A DNA stretch of 64,000 nucleotides from Myxococcales bacterium (GCA_020846875.1 JADLDB010000008.1:1-64000), one strand, 5' to 3'. Shown: positions 52,416-62,285, numbered from the stretch's first letter. Numbers and translations: made by a program. The notes: generated from the letters alone by a model not told the origin.

Positions 52416-54617
52416 GTGAGAGTGCACGTCTCGCAACGCCCGCAATCGGCCGGCTCGTCACGCGCCGTGCCCGGACGCCTGTCCGCGCTGGGGCTCTTCT
52501 GCGCCCTCGCCGCCTGCCGCACGCCCGCTCCGAGCGCGCCCGACGCCGGCCTGCCCACACCCGTCGCCGCCGCCGCCGTCGACGCCGGCCTGCCGCGCCC
52601 GCCCATCGCCCGCGCCGCCACCACCAGCTTCGAGCTGCACGGCGTCCACCTCGAGGACGAGTACGCGTGGATGAAGAAGAAGGGCACGCCGGAGCTCGAG
52701 GCGTACCTGGCCGCCGAGAACGCCTACACCGACGCCGTGCTGCGGCCGCTCGCGCCGCTGCGGGACACGCTGGTCGCCGAGCTGCGCGGGCGCATGAAGG
52801 AAGACGACGACTCCGCCCGCTTCCCCATGCGCGGCTACGAGTACTGGAGCCGCACCCGCAAGGACGTGGCCTTCGAGTCCTGGTGGCGCGCCCCTCGCGG
52901 CGGTGGAGCCGAGCAGCCCCTCGTCGACTTGAACGTCGAGGCCGACGGCGGCACCTTCGCGGCCCTGGGAGAGCTCGAGGTGAGCGACGACAACGCGCGG
53001 CTGGCCTGGACCATCGATCGCTCCGGCTTCAACGAGTTCGAACTCTCGGTGAAGGACCTCGGCACGGGCGCCGTCCTCGACGCGCCCATCCCCCACGTCA
53101 CCTCGGCGGCCTGGGCCGCAGACAGCAAGACGCTCTTCTACACCACCGAGAATGACGCCAAGCGCTCCTTCCGCCTCTACCGGCACGAGGTGGGCGCGCC
53201 CGCCGCGAAGGATCGCCTCGTCTACGAGGAGAAGGACGAGCGCTTCGACGTGAGCGTCTCGCGCACCGCAAGCGGTCGCTTCCTGGTGCTGGACAGCCGC
53301 AGCCTCACCACCTCCGAGGCCCGCGTCGTCGACGCGAAGACGCCCACCGCGCCCTTCAAGGTGGTGTGGCCGCGCGTGCAGGACCACATCTACGATCTCG
53401 AGGATCACGGCCAGCGCTTCCTCCTGCGCGTCAACGACACCGGAAAGACGTACCGGGTCGTCTCGGTACCGCTCGCCAACCCCAAGGCGAAGCCGGTGGA
53501 GGTGATCCCCCTGCGCCCGGAGGTGATGCTCGAGCAATTCCACGTGTCCGAGCGCTTCCTCACGGTGCTGGAGCGGAAGGGCGGGGTGCTGTCGCTGCGC
53601 GCGCTCGAGCACAAGACCGGTGCGGAGCAACGCGTCGAGCTCCCGGAGGCCGACGTCAGCCTGTGGATCGCCCAGAACGAGGACTTCGACTCCACGGCGC
53701 TGCGCTTCGGCCTCACCTCGCTGGTGACGCCGGCCACCTACCTCGAGCGCGAGCTCCTCACCGGGAAGACGACGCGCGTCTGGCAGCGAAGCGTGCCCGG
53801 GTACGAGCCCACGCGCTACGAGACCCTGCGCCTCGAGGCCACCGCGTCCGACGGGACGAAGATCCCCCTCTCGCTGGCGCGCAAGAAGGGCGTCAGCGGG
53901 CCAGGTCCTCTGCTGCTGCGCGGCTACGGCGCGTACGGGGTGAACAACGATCCCCGCTTCAGCTCCGCCGACGTGTCGCTGCTCGAGCGCGGCGTGGTGC
54001 TGGTGGAAGCGCACCTGCGCGGCGGCGGAGAGCTGGGCAAGCGGTGGCACGACGCCGGCCGCCTGGCGAAGAAGATGAACACCTTCACCGACTTCATCGC
54101 CTGCGCCGAGTTCCTCCAGCGCGAGGGGTGGACCACGAAGGATCAGCTCGTCATCAGCGGCATGAGCGCGGGCGGCCTGTTGATGGGCGCGGTGCTCAAC
54201 CTGCGCCCCGACCTGTTCAAGGCCGCCTACGTGGAGGTCCCCTTCGTCGACGTCATCAACACCATGCTCGACGAGTCGCTGCCGCTCACCGTCAACGAGT
54301 TCGAAGAGTGGGGCAACCCGAAGGTGAAGGCCGACTTCGAGGTGATGCGCGCCTACAGTCCGTACGACAACGTGAAGGCCCAGGCCTACCCGGCCATCCT
54401 CGTGCGCAGCGCCTACAACGACTCGCAGGTGCTCTTCCACGAGCCGGCCAAGTGGGTGGCGAAGCTGCGCGCGACCAAGTCGGACTCGAACCCCCTGCTG
54501 CTGTGGATGGAGCTGAAGCCCGCGGGCCACGGCGGCCGAGCCAACCGCTACGAGCTGCTCGACGACTCCGCGCGGGAGCTGTCCTTCATGCTCTGGCAGT
54601 GGGGCAAAACGAAGTGA
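52416..54617 (+). CDS. S9-family prolyl oligopeptidase, putative lipoprotein
   Basis: A 733-residue serine peptidase. A lipobox-like signal ('LSALGLFCALAAC', Cys34) precedes a Pro/Ala linker. A beta-propeller of about 350 residues follows, then the alpha/beta-hydrolase domain with catalytic Ser in 'VISGMSAGGLLMGAV' (about 583), Asp in 'RSAYNDSQV' (about 668) and His in 'PAGHGGRANRY' (about 704). The N-terminal 'LEDEYAWMKKKGTPEL' is typical of S9A/oligopeptidase B. It should cleave short peptides in the periplasm. GTG at 52416 or 52422 is possible; the longer frame upstream (from 51963) is antisense to the neighbour. Confidence 0.93.
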   Translation: MRVHVSQRPQSAGSSRAVPGRLSALGLFCALAACRTPAPSAPDAGLPTPVAAAAVDAGLPRPPIARAATTSFELHGVHLEDEYAWMKKKGTPELEAYLAAENAYTDAVLRPLAPLRDTLVAELRGRMKEDDDSARFPMRGYEYWSRTRKDVAFESWWRAPRGGGAEQPLVDLNVEADGGTFAALGELEVSDDNARLAWTIDRSGFNEFELSVKDLGTGAVLDAPIPHVTSAAWAADSKTLFYTTENDAKRSFRLYRHEVGAPAAKDRLVYEEKDERFDVSVSRTASGRFLVLDSRSLTTSEARVVDAKTPTAPFKVVWPRVQDHIYDLEDHGQRFLLRVNDTGKTYRVVSVPLANPKAKPVEVIPLRPEVMLEQFHVSERFLTVLERKGGVLSLRALEHKTGAEQRVELPEADVSLWIAQNEDFDSTALRFGLTSLVTPATYLERELLTGKTTRVWQRSVPGYEPTRYETLRLEATASDGTKIPLSLARKKGVSGPGPLLLRGYGAYGVNNDPRFSSADVSLLERGVVLVEAHLRGGGELGKRWHDAGRLAKKMNTFTDFIACAEFLQREGWTTKDQLVISGMSAGGLLMGAVLNLRPDLFKAAYVEVPFVDVINTMLDESLPLTVNEFEEWGNPKVKADFEVMRAYSPYDNVKAQAYPAILVRSAYNDSQVLFHEPAKWVAKLRATKSDSNPLLLWMELKPAGHGGRANRYELLDDSARELSFMLWQWGKTK

Positions 54618-54685
54618 ACGAGGTGGTCCACGGCCCTGCGTGCTGCCTCGCCGCGCCGCTCGCCCGCCGCGGCCACCTCCTCCCC

Positions 54686-55552
54686 ATGCCCGGCCTCGAC
54701 GACGAGGAAGGCGCCGCGCTGCCGAAGGGGCTGCCTCCCGTCGTCGACGCGCACGTCCACCTCTTCCCCGACGGCGTCTTCGACGCGCTCTGGCGCTGGT
54801 TCGACGCCAACGCCTGGCCCATCCGCTACAAGCTGCACACGCCTCGCGTCCTCGACTTCCTCTTCTCCCGCGGAGTCAGCCGCGCCGTCGTCCTCCACTA
54901 CGCCCACAAGCCGGGCCTGGCGCGGGTGCTGAACGAGTACGTGGCGAAGCTGTGCGCCGACGAGCCGCGCCTCATCGGCCTGGGCACCGTGCTGCCCGGA
55001 GAGCCCGGCGCGCGGCAGCTCCTCCGCGACGCCTTCGACGCCGGCCTCATGGGCGTGAAGCTGCACTGCCACGTCCAGCGCTTCTCACCCGACGACGCAG
55101 CGCTCCACGAGGTCTACGAGGAGTGCGTGCGCGCCGGACGCCCGCTGGTGATGCACTCCGGCCGCGAGCCGTCATCCCCCGCCTACCCGGTGGATCCGTA
55201 CACGCTGTGCGCGGTGGAGCGGGTGGAGCGCGTGCTGAAAGACTGGCCCACGCTGAAGCTCTGCGTGCCCCACTTCGGCGCCGACGAGTTCGACGGCTAC
55301 GCGCGGCTGCTCGAGCGCCACGACTCCCTCTGGCTCGACACCACGATGATCGGTGCCGGCTACTTCCCGCTCGAGGTCCCCCGCCGCCTCTACGAGCTCC
55401 GCCCGGAGCGCGTCCTCTACGGCACGGACTTCCCCAACATCCCCTACGCCTGGGATCGTGAGCTCCACAAGCTCCTCGGGCTGAAGCTGGGCGACGAGGC
55501 GGAGGCCGGCCTGCTCGGCCAGAACGCGCTCACCCTCTACGGCGCGCACTGA
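54686..55552 (+). CDS. amidohydrolase-2 family metal-dependent hydrolase
   Basis: A 288-residue TIM-barrel hydrolase (COG2159). The metal-binding H-x-H is in 'VVDAHVHLFPDGVFD' near the N-terminus, followed by 'GVKLHCHVQ', 'PLVMHSGREP', 'CVPHFGADEFDGYARLL' and 'YGTDFPNIPYAWDRE' with the conserved Asp. Family members are decarboxylases or hydrolases of ring or amide substrates; the substrate is not deducible. I prefer the ATG at 54686. A GTG at 54614 that overlaps the peptidase stop is possible and would add 24 residues with no signal features. Confidence 0.85.
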   Translation: MPGLDDEEGAALPKGLPPVVDAHVHLFPDGVFDALWRWFDANAWPIRYKLHTPRVLDFLFSRGVSRAVVLHYAHKPGLARVLNEYVAKLCADEPRLIGLGTVLPGEPGARQLLRDAFDAGLMGVKLHCHVQRFSPDDAALHEVYEECVRAGRPLVMHSGREPSSPAYPVDPYTLCAVERVERVLKDWPTLKLCVPHFGADEFDGYARLLERHDSLWLDTTMIGAGYFPLEVPRRLYELRPERVLYGTDFPNIPYAWDRELHKLLGLKLGDEAEAGLLGQNALTLYGAH

Positions 55553-55557
55553 CCGGT

Positions 55558-55573
55558 TGGAAGTTTCGTTGCG
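55558..55573 (+). promoter_or_regulatory. possible sigma54 promoter
   Basis: TTGGAAGTTTCGTTGCG has GG (55559-55560) and GC (55571-55572) 10 nt apart and a perfect TTGC. The -24 element matches only partly (TGGAAG rather than TGGCAC). It lies 34 nt before the cyclic-nucleotide-binding gene. Confidence 0.3.
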
Positions 55574-55605
55574 CGGGAAGTGACGGGCTGGTTTGTTCCC
55601 CCGCC

Positions 55606-56127
55606 ATGATCACCCGGCGAGACACCGCGGTCGCGACCTTCGTGCGTACCGTGCCCATCTTCCACGACCTCAAGGGCCGCAACCTGGACATCCTCTTCGA
55701 CTTCCTCGAGGAGCGGAAATGGGACGTGGGCGAGATCATCTGCGCCGAGGGTGAGCTCGGCCGCTCGATGTACGTGATCCGCGAGGGCGAGGTGGAGGTG
55801 GTGCGGCGCTCCAGCCGCGGCAACAGCGTCCCCATCGTTCGCCTCGGGCCCGGGGAGTGCTTCGGTGAGATGACGCTGATCGAGCTGCAGCCGCGCAGCG
55901 CGTCGGTGGTGGTGAAGAAGAAGGCGGTGACGTACTCGCTCACCAACCTGGACCTGTGGAACCTCTACAAGGCCGACAACTTCGCCTACGTGATCATCCT
56001 GCAGAACATCTGCCGCATGATGAGCCGCCGCCTGCGCAAGGCCGACAGCCGCATCGTCGAGTTCCTCGAGCTGCTCGAGCCGCCCAGGCCCGCCGGCAAG
56101 GCGCCGAAGAAGCGCAAGAAGAAGTAG
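55606..56127 (+). CDS. stand-alone cyclic-nucleotide-binding protein
   Basis: A 173-residue cytoplasmic protein with one cNMP-binding domain (about 15-135). The phosphate-binding cassette is intact: 'FGEMTLIELQPRSASVVV', with the Glu and R-S-A that contact cAMP or cGMP. There is no HTH or kinase domain, so it is not a CRP-type regulator. The C-terminal helix ends in a Lys-rich tail ('KAPKKRKKK'). It is followed after 9 nt by ribE, so it may be cotranscribed with riboflavin genes. Confidence 0.92.
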   Translation: MITRRDTAVATFVRTVPIFHDLKGRNLDILFDFLEERKWDVGEIICAEGELGRSMYVIREGEVEVVRRSSRGNSVPIVRLGPGECFGEMTLIELQPRSASVVVKKKAVTYSLTNLDLWNLYKADNFAYVIILQNICRMMSRRLRKADSRIVEFLELLEPPRPAGKAPKKRKKK

Positions 56128-56136
56128 GGACCCACC

Positions 56137-56766
56137 GTGTTCACCGGGCTCGTCACCGACATCGGCACCGTGCAGCGCCTTGAGTCCGGCGCGGTCACCG
56201 ACGTGTGGATCGACAGCCACTACCCCTCGGACTTCACTCACGGCGAGTCGATCGCCTGCGACGGGGTGTGCCTCACCGTGGTGGAGGCGAGGGGCCCGAC
56301 CTTCCGGGTGCAGGCCGCGCCCGAGACCTTGCGCCGCTCCACCTTGGGCCGCTGGGCTGCGGGCACCCACGTCAACCTGGAGCGCGCGCTGAAGCTGGGC
56401 GATCGCCTCGGCGGCCACTGGGTGCAGGGCCACGTCGACGGCGTGGCGCAGGTGCAGGGCGTGCACGACGAGGGCGGCTCCCGGGTGCTCCGCGTGTCCC
56501 TGCCCGACGCGCTGGCGCCCTTCTTCGTGGAGAAGGGCTCGGTGTGCATCGACGGCGTCAGCCTCACCCTCACCCGGGTGGAGGCGAAGAGCTTCTCGGT
56601 GATGCTCATCCCCGAGACGCAGACCGCCACCACCCTGGGCAGCAAGCACGCCGGCGACGAGGTGAACCTGGAGGCCGACGTGATCGGCAAGTACGTCGCG
56701 CGGATGATGGGCCCGCGCGGAGGCCTCACCGAGGAGCAGCTCCGGGCCGCCGGCTTCACCCCGTGA
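56137..56766 (+). CDS. ribE: riboflavin synthase, alpha subunit
   Basis: A 209-residue enzyme that dismutates two 6,7-dimethyl-8-ribityllumazine molecules to riboflavin. Two lumazine-binding repeats are visible: the first starts 'MFTGLVTDIGTVQRL' with 'GESIACDGVCLTVVEARG', the second has 'GHWVQGHVDGVAQV' and 'KGSVCIDGVSLTLTRVEAKS'. The start is GTG (the valine codon before 'FTGLV' in the standard family start). The stop overlaps the next gene as GTGA. ribD, which often precedes ribE, is absent here. Confidence 0.96.
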   Translation: MFTGLVTDIGTVQRLESGAVTDVWIDSHYPSDFTHGESIACDGVCLTVVEARGPTFRVQAAPETLRRSTLGRWAAGTHVNLERALKLGDRLGGHWVQGHVDGVAQVQGVHDEGGSRVLRVSLPDALAPFFVEKGSVCIDGVSLTLTRVEAKSFSVMLIPETQTATTLGSKHAGDEVNLEADVIGKYVARMMGPRGGLTEEQLRAAGFTP

Positions 56767-57385
56767 CGCTGCGCCTCGCGGACACCCGCGTCGCCTCGCC
56801 GTCGCTGGTCCCCGAGCTCTCGCTGCACCTCCTCACCCCCGACAGTCCCCACTTCCACGCCGTCGATCCCGACGCCCTCGGCTGGCCGTACTGGGCCGTG
56901 GCGTGGCCGGGCGGGCAGGCGCTGGCGCGCTTTCTCCTCGATCATCCGGAGGTCGTCCAAGGGAAACGCGTGCTGGACTTCGGCTCCGGAGGCGCCGTGG
57001 AGGGCCTGGCCGCCGTGAAGGCCGGCGCCGCGCACGTCCTCTGCGTCGACGTCGATCCCCTGGCCGCCGAGGCCGGCCGCGCCAACGCGAGGGTGAAGGC
57101 GTCGCGCTCGAGTTCACCACCGGGGATCTCGTCGGCGCCCCTCGCGGTGAGTGGGACGTGGTGCTGGCCGGGGACGTGTGCTTCGAGCCCGCCTTCGCCG
57201 CCCGCGTCCTGGCCTGGCTCCGCGCCCTCGCTCAAGAGGGGTGCGCGGTGCTCCTCGGCGATCCCCGCCGCGTGGCGCTCCCGGACGAGGCGCTGGAGCT
57301 CCTCGCCACGTACGACGCGCCCCACGACGGCGATCCCCGTGCGCTGACCCGCTGGCCCACCCGGGTGGCCCGTGTTCGCCCGTGA
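56763..57385 (+). pseudogene. ETFB-lysine-methyltransferase-like SAM methyltransferase, frameshifted
   Basis: From the GTG overlapping the ribE stop, the first frame encodes 'ALGWPYWAVAWPGGQALARF' and the SAM motif 'RVLDFGSGGAVEGLAAVKAG', then breaks after 'ANARVK' near 57100. A second frame continues exactly as expected with 'GVALEFTTGDLVGA', 'WDVVLAGDVCFEPAFAARVL' and 'AVLLGDPRRVAL', ending at 57385. Restoring one base near 57100 (for example an Asn codon before the Gly) joins both halves into about 207 residues of the METTL20/ETFB-methyltransferase type. A true mutation or a base-calling error are both possible. Confidence 0.8.
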
Positions 57386-57436
57386 GCCATCGCGCCGGGT
57401 GGAGTAGCCTTCTGGCCCATCAAGGGGGCCTGACGC

Positions 57437-58234
57437 ATGCTTGGCAGTGTTCTGATCACCGTCGCGCTCGGCGCGTCGAAGATGGCCGTGCTGTCCTTCA
57501 CGCCCGCGGGCGGCGTGGATCCCACCGTGGCCACCGCGCTCACCGAGGCCGTCACCGCCGAGGTCGCCGTGCGCGGCTACTTCGAGCCCATCTCCAGCTC
57601 CGAGGTGATGACCCTGCTGGGCGTGGAGCGCCAGAAGCAGCTGCTCGGCTGCAGTGACGACGCCAACACCTGCATGGCCGAGGTCGCCGGAGCCCTGGGC
57701 GCGCCCTTCGTGATGAGCGGCTCCGTCACCCGGCTCGAAGGGGTGCTGCAGCTCAACGTGCAGGTCCTCGACACGCGCAAGGCCGTCACCCTCGGTCGCA
57801 GCACCAAGCTGGCCCGCGACTTCGAGTCCCTGCGGGCGCTCATCCCCTGGGCGGTCGCCGAGGCCTGTGGCACGCCCATCCCTCCGCCTCCCTCGCGCGT
57901 GCTGCCCTACTCGCTGATCGGCGTGGGCGGCGCGGCGGTGATCGCCGGTGGCGTCCTCGGGATCGTCGCGCTCAACAACGAGAGCACGGTGCGCGGCCAG
58001 CTGTCGGCCGACGATCAGAGCAACGCCGTCGTGCTGCAGCCCGCCCAGACGTACCAGGAGCAGCTCGATCGCATCGCCGCCCAGAAGACGGTGGCGTTGA
58101 TCTCGATGCTCGCCGGGGCGGCGCTTATCGCCACCGGGATCGTGATCATGCCCGGCGTCGCTCCCGAGCCCGGAGTGAAGGTGTCGCTCGCTCCCTTCGG
58201 CGCCGGCGCCGCCCTGGTGGGGGTGTTCCCATGA
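57437..58234 (+). CDS. membrane protein with LpoB/TolB-N-like periplasmic domain
   Basis: A 265-residue protein. The N-terminal 150 residues ('SKMAVLSFTPAGGVDPTVA', 'ALTEAVTAEVAVRGYFEPIS', 'VAGALGAPFVMSGSVTRLEG', 'LNVQVLDTRKAVTLG') follow the fold pattern of LpoB/TolB N-terminal domains used by many myxobacterial envelope proteins. Two hydrophobic segments at about 158-180 and 215-238 are separated by a polar stretch. A signal-like N-terminus ('LGSVLITVALGASK') supports export. The stop overlaps the next gene as ATGA, so the two are coupled. Their function is unknown. Confidence 0.75.
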   Translation: MLGSVLITVALGASKMAVLSFTPAGGVDPTVATALTEAVTAEVAVRGYFEPISSSEVMTLLGVERQKQLLGCSDDANTCMAEVAGALGAPFVMSGSVTRLEGVLQLNVQVLDTRKAVTLGRSTKLARDFESLRALIPWAVAEACGTPIPPPPSRVLPYSLIGVGGAAVIAGGVLGIVALNNESTVRGQLSADDQSNAVVLQPAQTYQEQLDRIAAQKTVALISMLAGAALIATGIVIMPGVAPEPGVKVSLAPFGAGAALVGVFP

Positions 58235-61056
58235 GGTGGTTCGCCGCGCTCCTCGCGCTCGCGGTCCTCGGCTGCTCCACCGGGCCCCTGGAGTCCGGCC
58301 GCTACGCCTGCAATCCGTCCTCGGACGATCCCGCCCAGTGCCCGGGGGATTGGCGCTGCGGGCTGGAGCAGTACTGCCACGCCCGGGGCGACACGTCCGT
58401 CGCCTGGCGCTGCGAGACCGCCGCCGACTGCGAGGGCGGCTGGGCCTGCGGGCTGGCCCGCGCGAGGGATCACCGCGAGTGTCACGACCCCGCCGTGCCC
58501 GAAGACTGGCCCTGCGAGACCGGCGCCGACTGTGCAGGGGCGTGGGCCTGCGGCATCGCGCAGACCCGCGACTACCGCCAGTGCCACGATCCGGCTACGC
58601 CGAAGGCCTGGCCTTGCGAGGGGCCGGACGACTGCGTGGGCGGTTGGAGCTGCGGGTTGGCGCCCACCCGCGACCATCGCCAGTGCCACGATCCCGCTCT
58701 GCCCCAGGAGTGGCCCTGCGAGGTGGTCGCCGACTGTGTCGCCGGCTGGCAGTGCGGCCTCTCCTTCGATCGCGTCAACCGTGAGTGCCACAACCCGCAG
58801 GCCCCTCGCGACTGGGCGTGCGCCGGAGACGCCGATTGCCTGGGTGGCTGGCGCTGCGGCACCGACGGCCTGTGCGTCGACCCGGCCGCCGACGCGCTCA
58901 GGACCGATCCTCTCGCCGATCTGCTCGACCCAACGAAGCTCAGCCCCCTCTCCTCCAGCGCCGCCATCGAGCGCTTCTCGGTGAGCCCCTTGTACGAGGC
59001 GGGGCTCGGCCGGGGCGTGCAGACCTTCGCCTTCATGCAGTCGGGCGAGCTCTCGGCCCTGCGCCTCGACTACCTGGGCGCGAGCCTCACCCGCTACTCG
59101 CTGGGCCGCCTCTCCGGCGTGACGTCCTTCGTGGCCATGGGCAGCCGCGGCGCGCACCTCGGCGGCTTCGACGAGGAGTTGTTCGACGATCGCACGCGCC
59201 TGCTCGTCTCTTTCACCGACGCGGGGACCACCGGCTTCACGCTGGCCCCCGACGGCGGGGTGACCGTCGAGCACGGGGTGCTGGACTTCCAGATCGATCA
59301 CTTCAAGCTGGGCAGCGGCGCCAGCGGCGTCGTCCCCTCGGTGGTCGCCTTCTCCAGCGCTCCTTCTGGCGCCTTCGCGCGGCTGCGGGGGATCGACGTC
59401 GGCACGGTGCATTCGTACTGGGCCGATCCTCCCACCCTGGACTTCGATCAGTTCCCGGGCAACGTGGTGGTCGACATGGCTGCGGTGAAGCCGGCCGAGG
59501 ATCTGGAGTGCGTCTTCGCCGTCGATCGTCGCGGCCTGTGGGTCACCCAGCGCTCGCTGCGGACCGGAGTCGGCTCGTACGTCTTCGAGCCGGTCCACCT
59601 CCCGCCCTTCGACAACGCCGCCTGCGGGCCCGCCAACCAGGTGATCGCCGGCGTCGAGTCCCTCGGGGCGAACTGGTTGCTGGTGCGCACGCGCGCCGGC
59701 ACCGGCGGGGACGAGCAGGTCTCGGTGCTGGATCTCTCGCCGCTGTGGATCGAGGACGGCGACGGCTACTACTGCACCAGCTTCTCCGGTCTGCCCTGCA
59801 CCGCGGGCGATCGGATCCCGGTTCAGCTCCAGTACGGCCCCTGCGCCGCGTGCCCCGGTGGCGTGATGGAGGACATGGCCCTCGTCCGGGGCGTGGGCGC
59901 GGATCCCGCTGTGGAGGTGCGCTGCGGCCAGGCGGACGGCGGCCCCGGAGCGCTCTACCGGCTGTCGCGGCGCTCGGCGTCCAGCTTCACCTGTGACCGC
60001 GCGCTGCTCCAGGGCGAGAGCAGCCTCTTCACCTCCCGGAACCTCGTCTCACCGGAACAAGAGACTCCGGGTGGTGTCTCGTGGGGCGGTTGGGAGGGGC
60101 AGCTGTGGTCCGGGGAGGACGCCACCCACGCCGTGTCGATCGCGCTCGATCGCCCGGCCATCGGCGTGGTGCGTCGCGGCGCCGACGCGGGTGACGTGCT
60201 GGCCTTCACCGAGGAGGTGGTGGCGCGCCCCGCCGCGGGCGTCGGCCTCTTCTCCACCCGGGAGTCGTCGCTGCGCGCCTCCGTGGCCCACCGGCCCGCC
60301 TGGGCGCTGATGCGGAACCTGCTCGTCGACCTCTCCGGCGCGGCCTCCGTCAACGAGGCGCGCACGCTGGGCTTCGTCGGCACCAGCCAGACGGTGCTGG
60401 CCGGGCCCTTCCACGTCGTCACCACCACCGCCAGCTCGGGCGCGCAGGTGGCCGTGGTCGGCGCCGGCACCGTGCTCTTCGCCGGGGAGCTCGATCGCGT
60501 CCTCTCCGGCCAGGATCCCTTCGCCGCCCTCACCCAGCGCGCGGCGTCGGTCAACCCCATCCTCTCGCTCGCCTTCCCCGGCTCCTCCCCTCCGGCCAGC
60601 GCCTGGCTCAGCGGCTACGCGGTCAGCGGCGGGCGCGTGCAGCGGGTGGTGGCCGAGTCGCCCACCCGCTGGCGCTTCGAGGAGCTCACCTTCCCGGCGG
60701 CCCTGGTGCCCCGCGAGGTGTGGTTCGACGGCGAGCGCGGCCGCGTGGGCTTCGACGACGGCGTGGTGTACTCCCTGCCCAGCCGCGTGCCGATCGCCCC
60801 GCCGCTGCCCGGCGCCCAGGCGGTGGACTTCGCCCAGACCTGCGGGCTGCAGCTGGCGCTTGCGCCTTCCGGCCTCTTCCGCTTCGAGCCGGAAGCGACA
60901 GGCCCCATCGGCCGGTGGGCGCCGGTGCCGCTGCCCCCCGGCTTCGGAGCCCAGGGCCTGGCCGACGGCCGCCTCCACGCCGTGGCCGACGAGGTGTACG
61001 TGTTCACCCGGACGGGCGAGACGGCCCGCCTCACGCTCGCCCCCTGCCCGCCCTGA
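58231..61056 (+). CDS. large lipoprotein with five 34-residue Cys/Trp repeats
   Basis: A 941-residue lipoprotein (signal 'LLALAVLGC', Cys15). From about residue 59 it has tandem 34-residue repeats of pattern W-x-C-E-x4-D-C-x-G-x-W-x-C-G-x6-R-D-x-R-x-C-H-D-P, four full units plus a fifth that is divergent. Each unit has four cysteines, consistent with a small disulfide-bonded motif. The remaining 700 residues (about 230-941) form a beta-rich region with many V/F/Y strands and no recognised enzyme motif. A surface or adhesion role is plausible. It is coupled to the preceding LpoB-like gene and precedes ribBA by 50 nt. Confidence 0.82.
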   Translation: MRWFAALLALAVLGCSTGPLESGRYACNPSSDDPAQCPGDWRCGLEQYCHARGDTSVAWRCETAADCEGGWACGLARARDHRECHDPAVPEDWPCETGADCAGAWACGIAQTRDYRQCHDPATPKAWPCEGPDDCVGGWSCGLAPTRDHRQCHDPALPQEWPCEVVADCVAGWQCGLSFDRVNRECHNPQAPRDWACAGDADCLGGWRCGTDGLCVDPAADALRTDPLADLLDPTKLSPLSSSAAIERFSVSPLYEAGLGRGVQTFAFMQSGELSALRLDYLGASLTRYSLGRLSGVTSFVAMGSRGAHLGGFDEELFDDRTRLLVSFTDAGTTGFTLAPDGGVTVEHGVLDFQIDHFKLGSGASGVVPSVVAFSSAPSGAFARLRGIDVGTVHSYWADPPTLDFDQFPGNVVVDMAAVKPAEDLECVFAVDRRGLWVTQRSLRTGVGSYVFEPVHLPPFDNAACGPANQVIAGVESLGANWLLVRTRAGTGGDEQVSVLDLSPLWIEDGDGYYCTSFSGLPCTAGDRIPVQLQYGPCAACPGGVMEDMALVRGVGADPAVEVRCGQADGGPGALYRLSRRSASSFTCDRALLQGESSLFTSRNLVSPEQETPGGVSWGGWEGQLWSGEDATHAVSIALDRPAIGVVRRGADAGDVLAFTEEVVARPAAGVGLFSTRESSLRASVAHRPAWALMRNLLVDLSGAASVNEARTLGFVGTSQTVLAGPFHVVTTTASSGAQVAVVGAGTVLFAGELDRVLSGQDPFAALTQRAASVNPILSLAFPGSSPPASAWLSGYAVSGGRVQRVVAESPTRWRFEELTFPAALVPREVWFDGERGRVGFDDGVVYSLPSRVPIAPPLPGAQAVDFAQTCGLQLALAPSGLFRFEPEATGPIGRWAPVPLPPGFGAQGLADGRLHAVADEVYVFTRTGETARLTLAPCPP
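58405..58880 (+). repeat. tandem 102-bp coding repeat
   Basis: Four consecutive 102-bp units begin at 58405, 58507, 58609 and 58711, and a partial fifth at 58813. All encode the W-C-E...D-C...W-C-G...R-x-C-H-D-P module of the lipoprotein. They are more conserved in protein than in DNA, which argues for old duplications kept by selection. Confidence 0.85.
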
Positions 61057-61106
61057 CGCCTTCCCGCTTGCACCGTGGCGCCGCCGGGGCGATGAGGAGA
61101 GCTGGC

Positions 61107-62276
61107 ATGACGACTCCCGCCGCCGAGAAGCGCAGCATCGCCCTGGTCGAGCAGGCCATCGCCGACATCAAGAAGGGCAAGATGGTGGTCCTCACCGACG
61201 ACGAGGATCGCGAGAACGAAGGCGACCTGGTGATGGCCGCCTCGAAGGTGACGCCCCAGCACATCAACTTCATGGCCCGCGAGGGCCGCGGCCTGGTGTG
61301 CCTCGCCCTGACCGAGGAGCAGGTGCGCCGCCTCGCCCTGCCCTTGATGGTCACCGACAACGAGTCGCCGCGGCAGACCGCCTTCACCGTGTCCATCGAG
61401 GCCGCGAAGGGCGTCACCACCGGCATCTCCGCCGCCGATCGCGCCCACACCATCCGCACCGCCATCCGCCCCGACTGCCGCCCCCAGGAGCTCACCCGGC
61501 CCGGACACGTCTTTCCCCTGCGCGCCCGGCAGGGTGGGGTGCTGGTGCGCCCCGGCCACACCGAGGCCTCCGTCGATCTCGCCCGCCTGGCCGGCCTCAC
61601 CCCCGCCGGCGTGATCTGCGAGATCATGAACGACGACGGCACCATGGCCCGCCGGCCCCAGCTGGTCCGCTTCGCGAAGAAGCACGGCCTCACCCTGCTG
61701 GCCATCGCCGATCTGATCACCTGGCGGCTCGCCCACGAGCGCCTCATCCAGCGCGTCGGCGAGGCCCTGGTCCACCGCGAGCCCTGGGGTGAGTTCACCG
61801 CCTACGCGTACACCACCCACGGCGACGGCTCGGTCCACCTCGCGCTCGTCTACGGCGACGTGGAAGGCAACAAGCCCGTGCTGACCCGCGTGCACCGCGC
61901 CACCCTGCTGGGCGATCTGCTCGATCACGTCACCGGTGAAGGCAGCCTGCGCGACGCCTTCCAGCGGATCGTCAAGGAAGGCGCCGGGGTGATCGTCCTC
62001 CTCCAGCGGCACCGCGCGGCGCACGCCCTGTCCCTGAAGCCCCCCTCCAACGAGCAGCAGGTGGTGGGCCACGAAGGGCAGACGCGGCTGCGCGAGTTCG
62101 GCCTCGGCGCGCAGATCCTCCAGGACCTCGGGGTGAAGAAGCTGCGCCTGCTCACCAACACCCCCAACCGGATCGTCGGCGTCGAGCGCTACGGCATCAA
62201 AGTGGTCGAACAGCTCCGCCTCTCGGCTGCTCCCCCCGGGCAAAGTGGCGGGCGCCGCCGTTCCTCTGTAGGGTGA
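61107..62276 (+). CDS. ribBA: RibBA with active DHBP synthase and degenerate GTP cyclohydrolase II domain
   Basis: A 389-residue two-domain protein. The N-terminal DHBP synthase domain (about 10-205) has an intact active site ('[16 protein letters not shown]', '[17 protein letters not shown]', '[15 protein letters not shown]') and converts ribulose 5-phosphate to 3,4-dihydroxybutanone phosphate. The C-terminal GTP cyclohydrolase II-like domain (about 210-375) keeps '[12 protein letters not shown]' and '[18 protein letters not shown]'. It lacks the zinc cysteines (E-C-L-T-G-D and R-C-D-C-G are replaced by '[17 protein letters not shown]') and the 'GRGIGL' loop ('[11 protein letters not shown]' instead). 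A ribosome-binding GAGGA lies 9-13 nt before the ATG at 61107. Confidence 0.94.
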   Translation: MTTPAAEKRSIALVEQAIADIKKGKMVVLTDDEDRENEGDLVMAASKVTPQHINFMAREGRGLVCLALTEEQVRRLALPLMVTDNESPRQTAFTVSIEAAKGVTTGISAADRAHTIRTAIRPDCRPQELTRPGHVFPLRARQGGVLVRPGHTEASVDLARLAGLTPAGVICEIMNDDGTMARRPQLVRFAKKHGLTLLAIADLITWRLAHERLIQRVGEALVHREPWGEFTAYAYTTHGDGSVHLALVYGDVEGNKPVLTRVHRATLLGDLLDHVTGEGSLRDAFQRIVKEGAGVIVLLQRHRAAHALSLKPPSNEQQVVGHEGQTRLREFGLGAQILQDLGVKKLRLLTNTPNRIVGVERYGIKVVEQLRLSAAPPGQSGGRRRSSVG

Positions 62277-62285
62277 AAGCAAGCC

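Noticed and set aside
58405-58880. Regular 102-bp repeat as a CRISPR-like or minisatellite array
   Set aside because: Units are in frame, encode conserved Cys/Trp modules and have no spacer structure.
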